From: Drosophila persimilis
Lineage: Eukaryota > Arthropoda > Insecta > Diptera > Drosophilidae
Direction: 5' to 3'
DNA length: 64,000 nucleotides
Assembly (NCBI RefSeq): GCF_003286085.1
Contig: NW_020825298.1
Coordinates: 6,324,001-6,388,000, forward strand
Under the pieces are notes generated by a model that searched no databases, was not told where the DNA came from, and saw only the letters and a list, made by a program, of their open reading frames with translations. This document shows, in pieces, positions 1-12,368 of the stretch. Each line of letters begins with the position of its first letter. Position 1 is the stretch's first letter. The position numbers were made by a program, and so were the translations under genes.

Positions 1-680
1 TTCTCCGCCGTCTGCAGCTGTGTGGATTCGGTCATTTAAGTGGACCGGCTCTGGACCTGCTCCCGGGATCTGTGCGTGCCAAAACGGGGCGACGGGGCGA
101 TGGGGCGACGGGGGGGGAGTGGGGCTTTGGTCTTAATGGACTCGCGCGATGCGTCTTCTTTTGTGGCTAATTCCTCGGCTCCGATTGAATGGCTATTGTT
201 GTGGCCCTTTTGTCGAGATTCGCAAATATTTACTTTGCCAACGAGAGAGAGAGAGACTCCGCTGTGTCTCCTCTGTGTCTCCGTGGATGTCTGCTCTCCT
301 GTTCCTGGCCTTCTGCTAATTTGGCGAAAGTTGCGGCAATCTCAGGCGGCCCTTGTCCATTTTCACCGGACTCTGCTTGCCGCCGCCGTGGCCATGGACG
401 GAGCTGGTAATGATGGTAGGAGCTGCAAGAGAAAAACTATAAGTCCAGTGGCGGTACAATTGCTGTGGCAGGTGGCATGTGGCTGGTGGTGGCCAGAGCC
501 AATCATTAAATATTATTACCAATTATTCATACATAAGCAGCGGGACCGGGTCTCCGCTCTCCGGTGTCTAATGGAATCATTAATTACACGAACCGAAGAC
601 CGGCCACCACTTGTCGGGGCATTAGACGCAAATCAATTTAATTTAACGTCTAAGCGTTTACAAGCCACACAATGCTCCAC
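1..680. other. non-coding stretch, no gene supported
   Basis: Moderately GC-rich DNA with a short (GA)n tract near 244-256 and no convincing splice signals. A long open frame crosses it (40-819, plus strand), but its composition is erratic and it runs through microsatellite, so I do not call it a gene. Nothing else is recognised. Confidence 0.5.
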
Positions 681-720
681 TCCACGAACCTCCACGAACC
701 TCCACAAACCTCCACGAACG
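681..720. repeat. 10-bp tandem repeat, 4 copies
   Basis: The unit TCCACGAACC is repeated four times head to tail with two single-base changes (TCCACAAACC in copy three, a final G in copy four). It is a small local expansion with no sign of function. Confidence 0.85.
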
Positions 721-1511
721 AAGGAGAAAAACCCAAAGCAATTGTACAAGATCATTAGAAGATTGCCCCGGCAATCCATCCATCTTCGAGTGGCTTCTGC
801 GCGGAACCCAAAAACCTGATCGATGTACCACCATCAAAATATTTATAAACGCATTCATCTCTCTCTCTGGGATCTAGCGATCTACGACTATGACGATTAC
901 GATTACCATTACCGATCTTTTGCAATCGTATCTCGGGGAGGCGGAAACTCTTTTCCTGCAATTGGCGCCTGCATTCCCCCCCCTCCCCCCACAAAGATCA
1001 TGTTCGGCCCTACCAAGGGGCACTCCACTCCACTCCACTCTGACTCAGTCCCTCGCTGCTTGATTAATGATTCTGGTGCTTGAGACCCGATTATGACCAT
1101 CACTGGCCTGGCCGTGACTAAGGCACTATTGAACAGGGGCCGGACGGCAGTGCAGTCCCCGGCCTGCTTGTTGCCGGGGGATTACATTGATCTGGTTTAG
1201 TCAGCAGAGAAGGGGATGGGCTAGAGAGCTGGGGCTTATATTTCAGCTATCAAAGTATTCTGTAACTCTCTTTTTTTGAGGGGTTTGGATATGTGGTTCA
1301 GCTCCAGACTTAAGGTTAAGCCTTAAAAGCTTCTAACTAAGGCTAAGATGCATCTTTTAACAGAAAGATACAGATAGATGAAAGAAATATGTGTAGGTAG
1401 ATACCTCTTTATGGCGCTGATCTGTGGAACGACTCTTCAGCGCTCAGGCAAAGGGGATGCAAAGAATCTTGGCATAAATGAAAGGGATACAGGGTCCACC
1501 TACAGGCAGGC
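721..1511. other. non-coding stretch
   Basis: Contains a (CACTC)n run at about 1020-1042 and C-rich and G-rich runs near 975-990. I see no gene here. Confidence 0.4.
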
Positions 1512-1634
1512 ATGGCTGAAACGCTTGAGAACACTTCAAGAGAGCTGCTGAGATCGAAGAGAGCCGAAGAACTGTATGGCCGTTACTCTTCTTCACAGCT
1601 CAATCGATTGGATACACTCCTGGCCCAACATTAG
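1512..1634 (+). CDS. possible 40-residue small ORF
   Basis: ATG to TAG encodes 40 residues, beginning MAETLENTSRELLRSKRAEE and ending in LAQH. The composition is charged and helix-like, with codons in a style expected of fly genes. An in-frame TGA lies about 30 bases upstream, so the ATG is the likely start. The middle of the ORF (LYGRYSS) overlaps the left arm of an inverted repeat whose other arm, near 2990-3006, encodes a related MYGRYSS on the minus strand. That could mean a small duplicated coding element, or a transposon fragment that happens to be open. The family is not recognised. Chance occurrence is quite possible at this length. Confidence 0.28.
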   Translation: MAETLENTSRELLRSKRAEELYGRYSSSQLNRLDTLLAQH

Positions 1635-1720
1635 ACAGATTTAGAGGCAAACCTAAACCCTTTCCAAATATTCTCCACAAACCCATTGGAAGTAAGGACT
1701 TGCTCAAAAGTAGACCTATT
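1573..1720 (+). repeat. left arm of inverted repeat pair
   Basis: The distal 33 bases (1688-1720) are an exact reverse complement of 2843-2875. The proximal 19 bases (1573-1591) match the reverse complement of 2988-3006. The middle is diverged, but a CCTTTCC(C)AAAT motif recurs in register. The two arms enclose about 1.1 kb. They could be the ends of a dead transposon, or two copies of one element inserted in opposite directions. Confidence 0.75.
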
Positions 1721-2842
1721 TTATTTGTTGTTTAATAGTTATTTTTACGGTTTCTACATCACTACGAATTTGGCTGGCACATGGGGGTTGATGGGGGCCC
1801 CCTTTGACAGTGCCCAGTGCTGCGTGTGTTTTTCGTTTGCGCTAATTTATGAAGTAACCCAAAACAATTTCATCATAACACATTTGCTGGCAATTATTTC
1901 GTTTATTGAACAAACATTCGCATCGCATAAATTCGGGGCGGGACGGGGCGGGGAGGGGCGGGAAGGGGAGGGGGCCATAACTAACGAAAGCCAAGAACCC
2001 ACCGACGAAAATAAAACAACAACAGCAGTAGATACACGTACGTTCCGGCTTGGTAACCGACAAAAAATATATGTAAATGGGGGTTCACATGTAATCAGAG
2101 GAAGGATATTGGGTGTGCTAGATACCCGTGCTACGTGTGGGTGGGGGTGGGGAGGGAGGGGGGATGCAACAAACGCAGCAATTGCCGAATGCAATGCCCT
2201 GCCACACTTCAAAATGTTCCAAAATGGCTGCAAAACTGCCTAAAAACTGAACATTTTAGCAAAACAAAAATCTATTTGGCAACAAAACGTGGACGGGGGG
2301 CATAGCCCGCACTTGTTTAGTCGGTTGAGGGGGCTGTGGGGGGGTGGCGGGACTTGGATATCCGCGTAACATAATAACAAATAAATGTAAATGATAATGG
2401 TAAATAAAAAACGAATTACTAAACAACACACAATCATCGGCAAAACACACACAGATACATGCTTGTGTGTGCACATATCTAGATACATAGATACTATATA
2501 ACGATCCATACATATGACTGTACAAACACGCACATTCCAAAAGGGGCTGGGGTGGCGTCTACAGCGGCTGTTGGGCTGTTGGCCATGAGCACAATCAAAT
2601 TGGCACTAACTATTTGTAGTACAGCCCCGTCGGTTCCGGCAAGGAATTGGGTGTATCTGGTTAGGGGCTAGGTTTGCCTTCATTACTATCTGTATAGTAG
2701 GCCCTTTATGGCTTTGGTTGAGGAAAGACCTGGGCTTGAGCAATCTTTCGGGATATAAACAGATCTAAGAAGATATATATTCTCTATCTCTACTATAACT
2801 TTTGAGTCTCCTGCTGTTTCAAGAGCTGTTCCTTATGTATCC
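1721..2842. other. DNA between the inverted repeat arms
   Basis: Holds G-rich runs (about 1936-1972 and 2139-2163) that could form G-quadruplexes, a (CA/TACA) stretch near 2440-2530 and AT-rich DNA. No transposase-like frame is seen, so if this is an element it is non-autonomous. Confidence 0.4.
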
Positions 2843-3006
2843 AATAGGTCTACTTTTGAGCAAGTCCTTACTTCCGTTGGTTTTTCGAGATACTTCATTT
2901 CGAGACCATTTGGGAAAGGTTTATGGCAGGATAAATCTTTCAAACGTTGAGCTAAGAGTGTTCAGTGCAAGCCCCCTTTGACCCAGAGAAGAGTAACGGC
3001 CATACA
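2843..3006 (-). repeat. right arm of inverted repeat pair
   Basis: Reverse-complement partner of 1573-1720: 33 identical bases at one edge, 19 at the other, and a diverged centre that is about 16 bases longer. A 103-residue minus-strand frame crosses it, but it has no recognised domain. Confidence 0.75.
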
Positions 3007-4560
3007 TGCCTTTGGTACGCAGTTTTAGGCTGGCTTTTGAGCTGGCTCCAGGCCATAAATTAATCAATTTTCCAAAAGATAAACTAATTTTTAAAAGCCC
3101 AATTTTGTTGTAATATTTTCTACAATTTTTTAAACGCAAAAAGGTACATTTTCTCTTCATTTTCCCCACCAAAAATCCCTCCAAAATCCCTCCAAAGAGT
3201 ATCTCAAGGTCTCCACTCGCCACACGGCTCATAGTTACTTGTTATTTTTGGGTAAATTGATACGGCGCCTTGGTGAGTGAACCGAAAGTAAAGTATCTGG
3301 GCAAATACTTTACCCTCCACCCCCTCCTAGCCCTTTCCGCCCCCTCATGTGTACATACGTGCCGAAGGACGGGGGGGGAAAACCCGCCTGCTATGATGAT
3401 GATTGTTATTTTTACGATTTGCATTTGGAGTTTGTCAAAGAGGGAGCTTCGAATCCGTGTTACAAGTCTGTAGTTTTCTTGCGAGTCCTTCCTTTTCGTG
3501 GGCTCCATCATTACTTTTATCTTTACAGTTATGTTTATATCGTTTATGACTCCATATTGTAACGCCTAAAGGGGGGAGGCAGGAAATGGGATATTGACTC
3601 AAAAGCTGGGGATGGTATATCCGTATCCCCCCCCCCCCCACCCCATAAATGTGACCAATTATCTGGCAGATAATTTCCAATTTGTTACCATTCTGTGGAT
3701 AATTTGTTATGCTCCTGATTAGTTTTGGACACACACAAAATCTCGATTAAATGTTGGTCATTGTCGCCGGTCGCCGGACGGCCGCGCCGGGCACAAAATG
3801 TCAAATCGAATTATAGTATATAGATTGTCAACAATGGACGTTTAAGCAGGGCCCCCCCAAATGCAAAAAGGGTCTCTCTCCATCTCCCTCTATCACTTGG
3901 GGGGAGGAGGGGGCTGCTATGCAGGCAAATTAGTTAAAAACCAATTAAAATCGCTCATCCGCCGTGTTTGACGGCATGCGGGGGCGTACCATCGTACATT
4001 GGATAATTCGTATGTACTTGTATCTGTATTTATATCTTTGTCATGCACATATGTATATGTATATGTTTAGAGCGGAATATTCTAAAAATCCAAATTAGAA
4101 TGTCAATAAAATGGCTCGTTTTTTGTTTTTGTTTTAATGAAATAATTAATTAGATTTTGCACATCAACAATCTAACACGCATTTGCTGGCCGAGCGCAAA
4201 ACCAACATACAGCATATACAGATACATATCTATCTACATAGTATTTATGTTCGCACCTACATATGTATATATATATGTATGTATATATGTACTTCTGTGT
4301 GTACATATGTCTAGCTATTTGTAGGCCTTCTGGCTGGAGATGTGCGTGAATCGTGAGAGCGGAGCGTGACTGTGGTTTCTGCTGGGAAGGAAAGTCCTTT
4401 GAAGGTGTGGAAAATAAAGCATAAGTGTGGCTTAACAAGGGTTAGGGGTCATATTATTCAATCTACGATACCATTGAAGATGGAGAAGCGAAATCTCATC
4501 GATCGAGAATCATCTTTTTTGCCACTTTCTTTGATTTTGGAATTGGAAATACATACTCGG
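3007..4560. other. non-coding stretch with a small hairpin
   Basis: A perfect 9-bp stem, GTAAAGTAT / ATACTTTAC, lies at about 3290-3314. There is a C10 run at 3630-3639 and TA/TATG-rich DNA at 4010-4070 and 4255-4310. No gene is supported. Confidence 0.45.
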
Positions 4561-4569
4561 AAATATTCA

Positions 4570-4735
4570 ATTTAAATTTAATATTTTATTAATTTAAATT
4601 TAATATTTATTTAATCTAAATATTACATTTATGTAAATTAAATTTAATATTTATTTAATTTAATTGAATATTAAATTTATTACATTTAATATTTATTTAA
4701 TTTAAATTAAAATGATTTAAATTTATTTTTTCATG
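4570..4735. repeat. AT-rich imperfect tandem repeat
   Basis: The motif TTTAATATTTATTTAAT recurs about four times with variable spacers in almost pure A/T sequence. It behaves as a decayed low-complexity minisatellite and adjoins the end of the minus-strand frame at 4697-4939. Confidence 0.7.
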
Positions 4736-4939
4736 TATTTTTTCCAGTTTTAGTTTGGCTTTTTCTTTGAACTCTTTGGGCATGGAATGAAGAGCCAAGA
4801 AGTTGTTGGCTTTTATGGAAATGTTCGCTCCCATTGGTTTCATGGGAATTCTGGTAAAATCTGTGCCTTTCTTCCAGTGTTTCATGGCCAAAATATAGCG
4901 AAATATACGCCTTAATTGATTAGGTATTTCTCTATTTTC
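4697..4939 (-). pseudogene. possible terminal exon or decayed coding sequence
   Basis: The minus strand is open for 80 codons to a TAA even though the DNA is AT-rich. It follows an acceptor-like ACTATAG (splice at 4939/4940). The peptide reads ENREIPNQLRRIFRYILAMK and later HWKKGTDFTRIPMKPMGANI; the Lys-rich tail is AT-driven. Just upstream, another frame is also coding-like (FIEGFCLENVWTVKTIGK), which suggests either an intron or a frameshift in an old gene copy. An internal ATG at 4891 would give a 64-residue product. No family is recognised. Confidence 0.3.
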
Positions 4940-5708
4940 CTATAGTCTTAACAGTCCATACATTCTCCAAACAAAACCCTTCGATAAACCGGCCCAAGGG
5001 CGACGGGCTCCAAGCCAGCCTGGCAGCCGCCTCTACCTAACCTATTCCATCGATAATCACGCACCCATCCCTAGCACTCCACACACTCACATCCCTATAT
5101 ACACTCTCCTACAAACCATACATATCGCTGTACAGCCATCATAGTTGAATTTAGTTGTCGGACACCATTTTGTTTAGGCTATGCCTGGGCCCCCCAACCC
5201 CTCGAACCACACTCCCCCCTACCACACTTCTACCTAGTGGCTCTTTTTCAGAATTTGCATACGTTTCCATCCAGCCATCCAGACATTTTCCATTTTACTT
5301 ATTATTGAACCGAAATCGTTCGAAATCTATTCCATGCCGTTTTTGTGTGTGTGTTTTTGGGGTCTCGCAGCGCGATTTGTTCGATTTTCAATTATTTAAA
5401 TGGTTTTATTTTTGTTCGCCACACACACACACACACGTATTCTCATTTGCATTTTCGCCCAAAAACAGGTCCCACCGAGCCACCACGAAATTCTTTTTCA
5501 CTCCACCTCTAGACCCAGGCCCCCCCCCCTATAGATGGACACGCATCAAAGTGCCACTCAATGGCAGAAAAACTAAAAAACTGAGACGGAGATGGAACGA
5601 CTTTTCCTAATTGCCTTCGAGAATTTAAATTGAGACATGAAATTGAATAATTCAAAATAATTAGCAGCCAGGCAAGAGCCCCAAAGACACAGTCCTAGAG
5701 GTCCCCCC

Positions 5709-5766
5709 TAGTCGCAGTCCCCAGTCCCCAGTCACAGTCGCAGTCCCCAGTCACAGTCGCAGTCTG
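5709..5766. repeat. GTCCCCA/GTCACA/GTCGCA tandem repeat
   Basis: Alternating 6- to 7-base words built on CAGTC are repeated about nine times. It is simple sequence with no coding role. Confidence 0.75.
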
Positions 5767-5797
5767 GTCGCTGTAATTGCATTAATGATTTTGACAA

Positions 5798-5980
5798 ATG
5801 ACCGTCGCCAAAGTCGCCTTTGACTTGGATGATGCCTCTCTCGGTGTCTCTCTGACGCGAGAATTACATTATGTTTTGGGGGAAAAATCAATCAAGGTGG
5901 AGAAAGAGAGCGGGCGGGTATCGTTGTCACACTCGGCCTGGCTTAGGCCCCAGCCACGATCCACTAGCAGCAGCCGCTAA
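5798..5980 (+). CDS. possible 60-residue small ORF
   Basis: The start, gacaaATGACC, is in a good fly translation context and leads to 60 codons ending in TAA. The peptide opens MTVAKVAFDLDDASLGVSLT and has a Ser-rich C-terminal tail. Early codons are GC-ending (ACC GTC GCC AAA GTC GCC). There is no signal peptide, membrane segment or recognised domain. Length alone does not exclude chance. Confidence 0.22.
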   Translation: MTVAKVAFDLDDASLGVSLTRELHYVLGEKSIKVEKESGRVSLSHSAWLRPQPRSTSSSR

Positions 5981-8460
5981 TTAAACTAATTGAGTAATTT
6001 CAGAAATTCAGAAATTAAATGAGCAAATAAAAAATACCAATCGAGAGGGGAAACAGGTATAATCCGACCAAATATATACCCAATACTCACAGGAAAGAGG
6101 GGTATGGGCCTTGTCCCGCCCAATATACCCTTCCAAGAGGGTAACCCAAGCAAAAGATACGAGCATTTGAAGCGCAATAATCGCAATCGAAACTTAAACC
6201 TGAAATCTAGATGGGCGGATCGTCATTCGTGAGATGCGTGGAGGCTATTACTCAGGGAGGGAGATCTGATCCGGTGGGGCACGGCTAGTGCAATGCGTTT
6301 TTATTGGCACCCACTAGCCGGCTGGCGGGGATGGGGGGCAACCTGTCCTAATTAATTTCCAACTTAGACGAAATGGCTCTCTTAATGGGGCGAGTCCGCT
6401 GATAGCCATCTCAATGGGCCGCAATTAGCCCGGAGCTGGAGCTAGTTTCGCATGGCCAAGAAATGTGTTGCCAAATTTATGCAAATGCCGTCACTCACGA
6501 GAGTTTTTCAACTTTCTTTTGGTGCGGCACACACCGAAAGATACAACTAGTAGATGGCATGAGATGGGATGTCAATGAACTGTCGTATACAATAAAAATG
6601 GTTAATATTGAAGAAAAAGAAAGAAACAAAACTAAAGCGTAGAAGAAGAAATTAAAGATACAAAGATACAGATACACAGAGAATCGATCTGGCATTGGCT
6701 GGGGGGGAAGAAGAAAAAAAACGCTGGACACAAACAAACTAAATGGTATTTGAAATTTACATAAACTGGCCATAAATTAAATTAGCCAGCGAAGGCTAAA
6801 GTATCTAACAGATACAAGATGCAGGCCAACACCAACACCAACTCCAGCCACAGCCACAGCTCATCATTATTTTGGAATACAATTAACACAAAGAGAAAGC
6901 AACTACAAGAATGTGTCCGCATCTGAGAGATACAGATACACATACTGGCATTAAATTTCCCTCAGGTATGCCCCGAAAAACTTTCGGTATTGAATAGCAA
7001 TAAAAAAGCACACACGCGAGAAGCGGGAGAGATCAGTGGAGCCACAGATACATATGTATCTACGGTATGTATCTGCAGCTGTAAGTGTGTGCCTCATAAC
7101 ATTTAATTCATTGTTCCCCTAGATTTTTATGTACTTATTATGTATTCCATTTTGTAGTTTTCGTTTTTCGAGAGAGATCCGATCCGATCCGATCTCACGC
7201 TGTAAAGTGCTCTCTTGGCCATGGCTCAAAGGGGGAAAACAACGCGTATTGGCCAAGTTGTGCGTGGCGCGTTGGTTGTCATTAAATTTGCGTTTGTTTC
7301 ATTGGTTAACTTGTTTCCTTTTCCTCTCTCTCTCGCTCTCCGCTCCGCTCCTCTTTGTTTTCTATTTCTATTTGCGCTGGCAGCTCTCTCGCTCTCGCTC
7401 TAGCAATGTATCTGCCTGCCTCTCCCTCTCTCTCCCTCTGTTTGTCTCTTTTTCTGCCTGTTCGCTTTCAATGTTTTATTTAATGATCGTGTTTACATAG
7501 TTAGCCCATCTCCTGCGCCCACGGAACTCCATTGAAATTAAACCTGATACAGATACAGATACAAATGCAGATACAGCTACAGCTACAGATACATATGTGG
7601 GTAAATCAATTATACTCGCAGATACACAAGCGGATACTGCGCCACAGATTTTACGATTATAATCCCAGAGAAACTATCTCTCAGACTTGGGGATCTGAGA
7701 GCTGGCTGTCTCAATAGAATTGAAAGCAATCATTGCAAGGGGTCTGTGGGTAGATTAAGCGAATAACTTGTCTAATGGAATTAACATTTATTAGCAAACA
7801 TTATGGAAAATATATTTAATACTCGATTTAAAAAGAAAAAACAAGATAAATTTGTATTTTGGAATAAAAAATGATCACAGTAAAGATACCATTATGTCAG
7901 GTACCATTATATAATTATCGATTAATTCGGTGCATTGAAAACTACAAAAATTAGAGATTTTCTTTGCAAAAAAAATTTACGGATCAAATTTGTATTTTGC
8001 ACTATATTTTCTTCCCATTTTTTAATTCAAAGGTATTGTATTTTATTTATTTAATATTCTCAAAAAGTAGAACCATGAAATTGAAGAAAAACGAACCCTA
8101 AGACCCCATAAATGCTCTTAATTTATGAAGATACAAGATACTTTTTGCACAAAGCCAGATACAGTTCAAACTTTCAAAGTTTCTATTGATTTTTAGGACA
8201 TTACAGACCTCATAAGGAATGAGGAATGGCAATACCTGAGGAATGTTAGGATATCTCCAAGATATTCAACGATGATCGTTCTGGGAAAAAAGGTTCTTGG
8301 TAATGCCTTCAAACTTCAACTGTGGAAACCTTGATAGAAGATATTTTCCTTCTACAAATCCCAGTTTCCCAGTCCTTAAAACCCACCTGAAGAGCCCCAA
8401 GATCTGCTCAGATACTACTATATTTACACATCCCCAAGCTGTGCAGCGATAGGTTCCTTT
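5981..8460. other. non-coding stretch
   Basis: Contains GATACA-type microsatellite at 6655-6680 and 6915-6940, a GTATCTAACAGATAC palindrome at 6801-6815, (CT)n at 7324-7440, and AT-rich DNA at 7780-8120. No gene is supported. Confidence 0.45.
7546..7595. repeat. (GATACA)n microsatellite
   Basis: GATACA and GCTACA hexamers are repeated about eight times. The same hexamer recurs at many places in the window (for example 23,728-23,746, 36,205-36,225 and 46,005-46,045). Confidence 0.85.
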
Positions 8461-8522
8461 TTGGAGGCCATCCAGCTGCTGGATCGATATGCGACCATTG
8501 GCGAGTGCTGCGGTGGACAGGT
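8424..8522 (+). other. exon-like island, strand uncertain
   Basis: On the plus strand an acceptor-like CTGTGCAG (ending about 8440) is followed by a coding-like run read as FLEAIQLLDRYATIGECCGG. It ends at a weak donor, ACAG/GTTAAT (about 8522). The opposite strand is also open and reads NGRISIQQLDGLQKGTYRCT, which faintly recalls the G-x-Y-x-C end of an Ig domain. Only one of these can be real, if either is. Confidence 0.18.
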
Positions 8523-8529
8523 TAATTAT

Positions 8530-11500
8530 AACATTAACCGACTGACAACTGGTCAAACGCTGATGCCATGGGAGCTGGCAGCAAGCAATCGAAGTATCTA
8601 CAGAAAGAACACCCCCACACACACACAGCACACACACACTCTTGAAGCGTCGCTGGTGATTTGTGAAGCGGAAGGTGTTTGTTGCCATCCGCATCCAAAT
8701 ATACTTTTCCCACACTACCCCGAGAGCGTGTGAGAGTGCGAGAGAGCCACAGAGAGGTGTCCGTACAGTCCGCGCCAGTTTGTATAGCTCCCCCGCCTGG
8801 CTCTGGCTCTGGGTCGCGGTGCGGTGCGGCACGGTACTCGTCGTTCGGGGCACAATCAATTCCATATGACATTATTAGGTGGCTCGTTGGAGGTTGTTGT
8901 TGTTGCTGTTGCTATTATGTCATAATTTTAGGAAAAAAAGTGAAGCGCTCAACCAAAATAAATTAAAAATTGCTTTCATGCTTGAATTGTTTGGGGATGT
9001 TGGGGCTTCGATGTGTGGGGGGGTACTCCGATACGCTGCCGGCGAATCTTGGCCATGTGAAGCGGACTTCATTACCCGGCAATATCCAAATATAAAGCCA
9101 CAGACCCGTTGTCGTTTGGATCGATCCCTCACTTTGTATCGTACGTATCTCATGGATACACACACAGACAGCCACCCGGCTCCCAAGTGTTTATGGTCTA
9201 TTGGAAGTTTATAATGGATAATATGCTGCTGCCTCTGCCCCTGCCCCTCTTCTCTCTCTCAAATTCAAATTCAAATTTAGAACGCGGAATGAATGAAGTG
9301 CGCAATATTCAATTAAAGTCATTATTACGAGTAATTTCCCTTCGCTGGCGATCCCAAGCAATTGCCATTGATTGTTCGATAGAATCGATTGGATCCGGGG
9401 CAGATCGGTGGATCGGTGGATCGATGGATCGCTGGATCGGTAGGTAATCCCACACAGCCCCCCACACACTAATTGATATTCGAGTGCGAGGGGCAGCTGC
9501 TGCATTCGCATCTCATGGATGGATCCACCGAGAGAGAGAGATAGATCTTCAGACACCGGAAAAATTCATCAATTTTCAATTTGTATGTATTAAGGCGAAC
9601 GTCCCCCGTCCCCCGCCCCCCCCGCTACACCGCCCACTACTCGCAGATCTGCCCCATGGTCTAAGCATAATGAGGCATTATGCAAAAAAGTCCCCGTACT
9701 CGTAGGTTTGTTTTTTTTTTTGTTGGTCGCTAATGAAGAGGCCACATACGGGACGTCTTTATTAAAAGTAATTAAGTCATTGTAATTGTCATTTGACGAA
9801 TGATCTGAGAGGTGGATGAGTGGTAGGGGTGGTGTTGGGGGGCGGGTAGGCTGGGCGTAGGGTGAGTGGGGTGGGAAATTAAGGCCTCAGGTCGGGTCTG
9901 GCAGATCCAAAGCCAAGGAATTCGACAGTTCTATATTAGAGGGGATGTATTTTTGTTTCCAAGAACTTAAGGGAAGGACTAAGAGCAGGTTTAGGGAGCC
10001 ATTCAGGGTCATTCTATGATTATCTAAAGGTATTTTCTAACTAAAATCAAAGGATAAACCTTCACGCCGAAAAAAATATATGATTTAGCCTTCTCTATCG
10101 ATGCAGATAATCGTAATTCTTCCCAATTCCTTATATGGAGCTTCACGAGGTTATTGGGTATCCCCAATATAAGACCTAAATTCAAAAGATTTTATTTCAA
10201 GTTCCGAATAGACTCTCTCCAAGTAAATATAAACCCGTTGAGAGGAGAGATACCCCCAAATGGAGTTATTCCCAAAGTTCTTCAAGTCCCCAGAAATCTC
10301 CGCACAATGGAAGTCTTTTAGGGAGAGCTTTTCATACGAAATAAACCACCAACCAGTAAGGAGACCTCATGCCACGATTTCCATCTCCCACCCTGCCCCT
10401 GCCACATCTTCCATCTCCCTCTTTGTGCCTCCCTTCTCGGCGTCATTGAAGTAAGTAATAATTGTATCTAAATTTGTACGCAGAACATTTGAATCTTAAT
10501 AAAATTTATAGTTATGACGAAAATATCTGCCTCCCTCTCTCTCTCTCTCTCCCTCTTTCTGTGTGGCTGTGGCAGCTTTAAAAGCATTTTTAACCAGAGA
10601 CCCAACCCAACAGAAATTGAACTCAAGTGCAGACAATTGAAGCTCCTCAGAGGAGAACATTTTTGGACTGTGCGCCAGAGGCATAGCCTTTGAAGCTTGT
10701 ACATGTGTGTGTGTGTGCCTCAGTGTGTGTGTGTGTATCGAAATATTTTTGATTTTGATTTCAATTCTCTCTATTTCATTTTTTGCACAAGCGGTTATTA
10801 ACCAATGCAAAAAAAAAGAGGTCTGTAGCCGCTGGTCAGCGGAATTGGTCGAGTACTCGCGCCATTTGGTTAATTGATTTCATCATTTGTCGGGGCATAT
10901 ACCCCTCACCCCTTACCCCCCTCGAAGATCTATCCCAGGCTAGTCCACCCCATGTGAGTGCCTCCTGAGGGGTCTCTTTCCTGTTTTGGATGGCCTTAGA
11001 GAGGGTATTATCGAAGAAAAGACATTTTTTTGGTACACGATTTTTTCAGGGCGGATTTTGGATCTTTAACCACACTTTTGGCTACAAATAGGATCCTTAA
11101 CCTACATGAAAATTCCATTAAAATATAGTTTTTTAATAGACTACTTTTATTTCTAAGCGAAAACCCATCCTTTATCAGTTTAATTCAAAAATAATGTAGT
11201 ATTTATTCGGTATTTATTCCGTATTTATACCCCATTTTTTCAGTATTTATTCCGTATTAATTCCCTATTTATTTAGCATTCCATTGTGCAAGAGTATCTG
11301 GGACTTCGTTAACCGCAACCATGGCTTTTTCTCTCCAATTCGAATTTATTCTTTATTGTTTCCAACTGGACGTAAATCTGTCTCCAAGCCCGAGACGGGG
11401 GACCATCACAATTACGCCAAATTAAAAGTTATATTGCGTCGCTCTTTGATTCTATTAAGAATGTTAACCGGGGGGGCATTCGGGCACTCGGGCACTCGGG

Positions 11501-12368
11501 GGGAAGGGAATGCCAACTCGTTCAGATATTTAACAATATTAAGAAGCATTTCAATTGCGCCGCATTCAATTAGCGAATTGATTTGCCAGTCGTGGAGCCC
11601 CCCTGGAGATAAACTCTCCCTATTTCTATTCGTAAATATCTACCCCGTCTATATGGTAGGCATATATTTGAATGGTACTTACTGTACTTCTTTCTTCGAA
11701 GCAGGTTTTCTCGTTTTTTTCTACTGCAGGAGTTCTTCCTTCGGCTCCAGCTGCAATTTCAATTGATTCTGTTTCTGGTATTTCTGCTGCAGCTTCAGTC
11801 TGTAACAAAAGATACAAAAAAATATAAGAAAAAAAAACCCAGTTGACCATTAGAACAAGTTTGTATGGAATCCCTTCGATGAGGCGACCGGCGATAAAAG
11901 TGTCAATTGCAATCAGAATTTATTGCCACCTTGCGATGCGTTTCGATGCGTTGCTCAATTCGAAATAGATACATTCCATCCCCCAATGCATTAGAGCCAT
12001 CCCACACCTCGGACCTCAGTCCCTGTGCTACCTGTTCCCGCATGGACCCTGGTCTAATTGCACCCACTTAGCACTGGGCTCTGTTGATTTTCGTTGCTGG
12101 CAGGCTGTAGGATTTCCCTTTGATCCCACATATAAATTTTGCTAGATGACAAGGCGGCCTTTTCTTTATCCCCGAATGCTGGTAGATACCAAAAACAGAT
12201 CTTAAGTCTGGGGGAGAGGAGAACAGCGATCATTCGTGCAACGATTGGTGGTGGATCTAATGGAAATACTAGAATATTTCCAGTACTTTAAAGGAGGATA
12301 AGGGTTGAGGGAACTGTTGGAAGAGATGAGGATTTCTTTGACATCTTTGATGGAAACTTTTTTCTAGT
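8530..12368. other. non-coding stretch with simple repeats
   Basis: Holds (CA)n/(GT)n near 8612-8640 and 10,700-10,735, GGATCG(A/C)T(G)-type repeats at 9400-9440, (CT)n at 10,530-10,555 and T-rich DNA. A plus-strand ORF from 10,260 starts MELFPKFFKSPEISAQWKSF and meets a possible donor, CCA/GTAAGG, near 10,355. It is coding-like but unsupported. Confidence 0.4.
11199..11275. repeat. GTATTTATTCC-type tandem repeat
   Basis: The words GTATTTATTCG, GTATTTATTCC, GTATTTATACC and GTATTAATTCC follow one another about six times with small spacers. Confidence 0.7.

Noticed and set aside
40-819. 259-codon plus-strand frame
   Set aside because: Irregular composition, runs through GA microsatellite and a 10-bp tandem repeat, no domain, and no codon bias contrast with the other frames.
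8266-8865. 199-codon minus-strand frame with a GTYRCTAWGC stretch resembling an Ig domain end
   Set aside because: Only one short Ig-like pattern, with no preceding cysteine/tryptophan framework. The frame crosses (CA)n DNA and the opposite strand is equally open.
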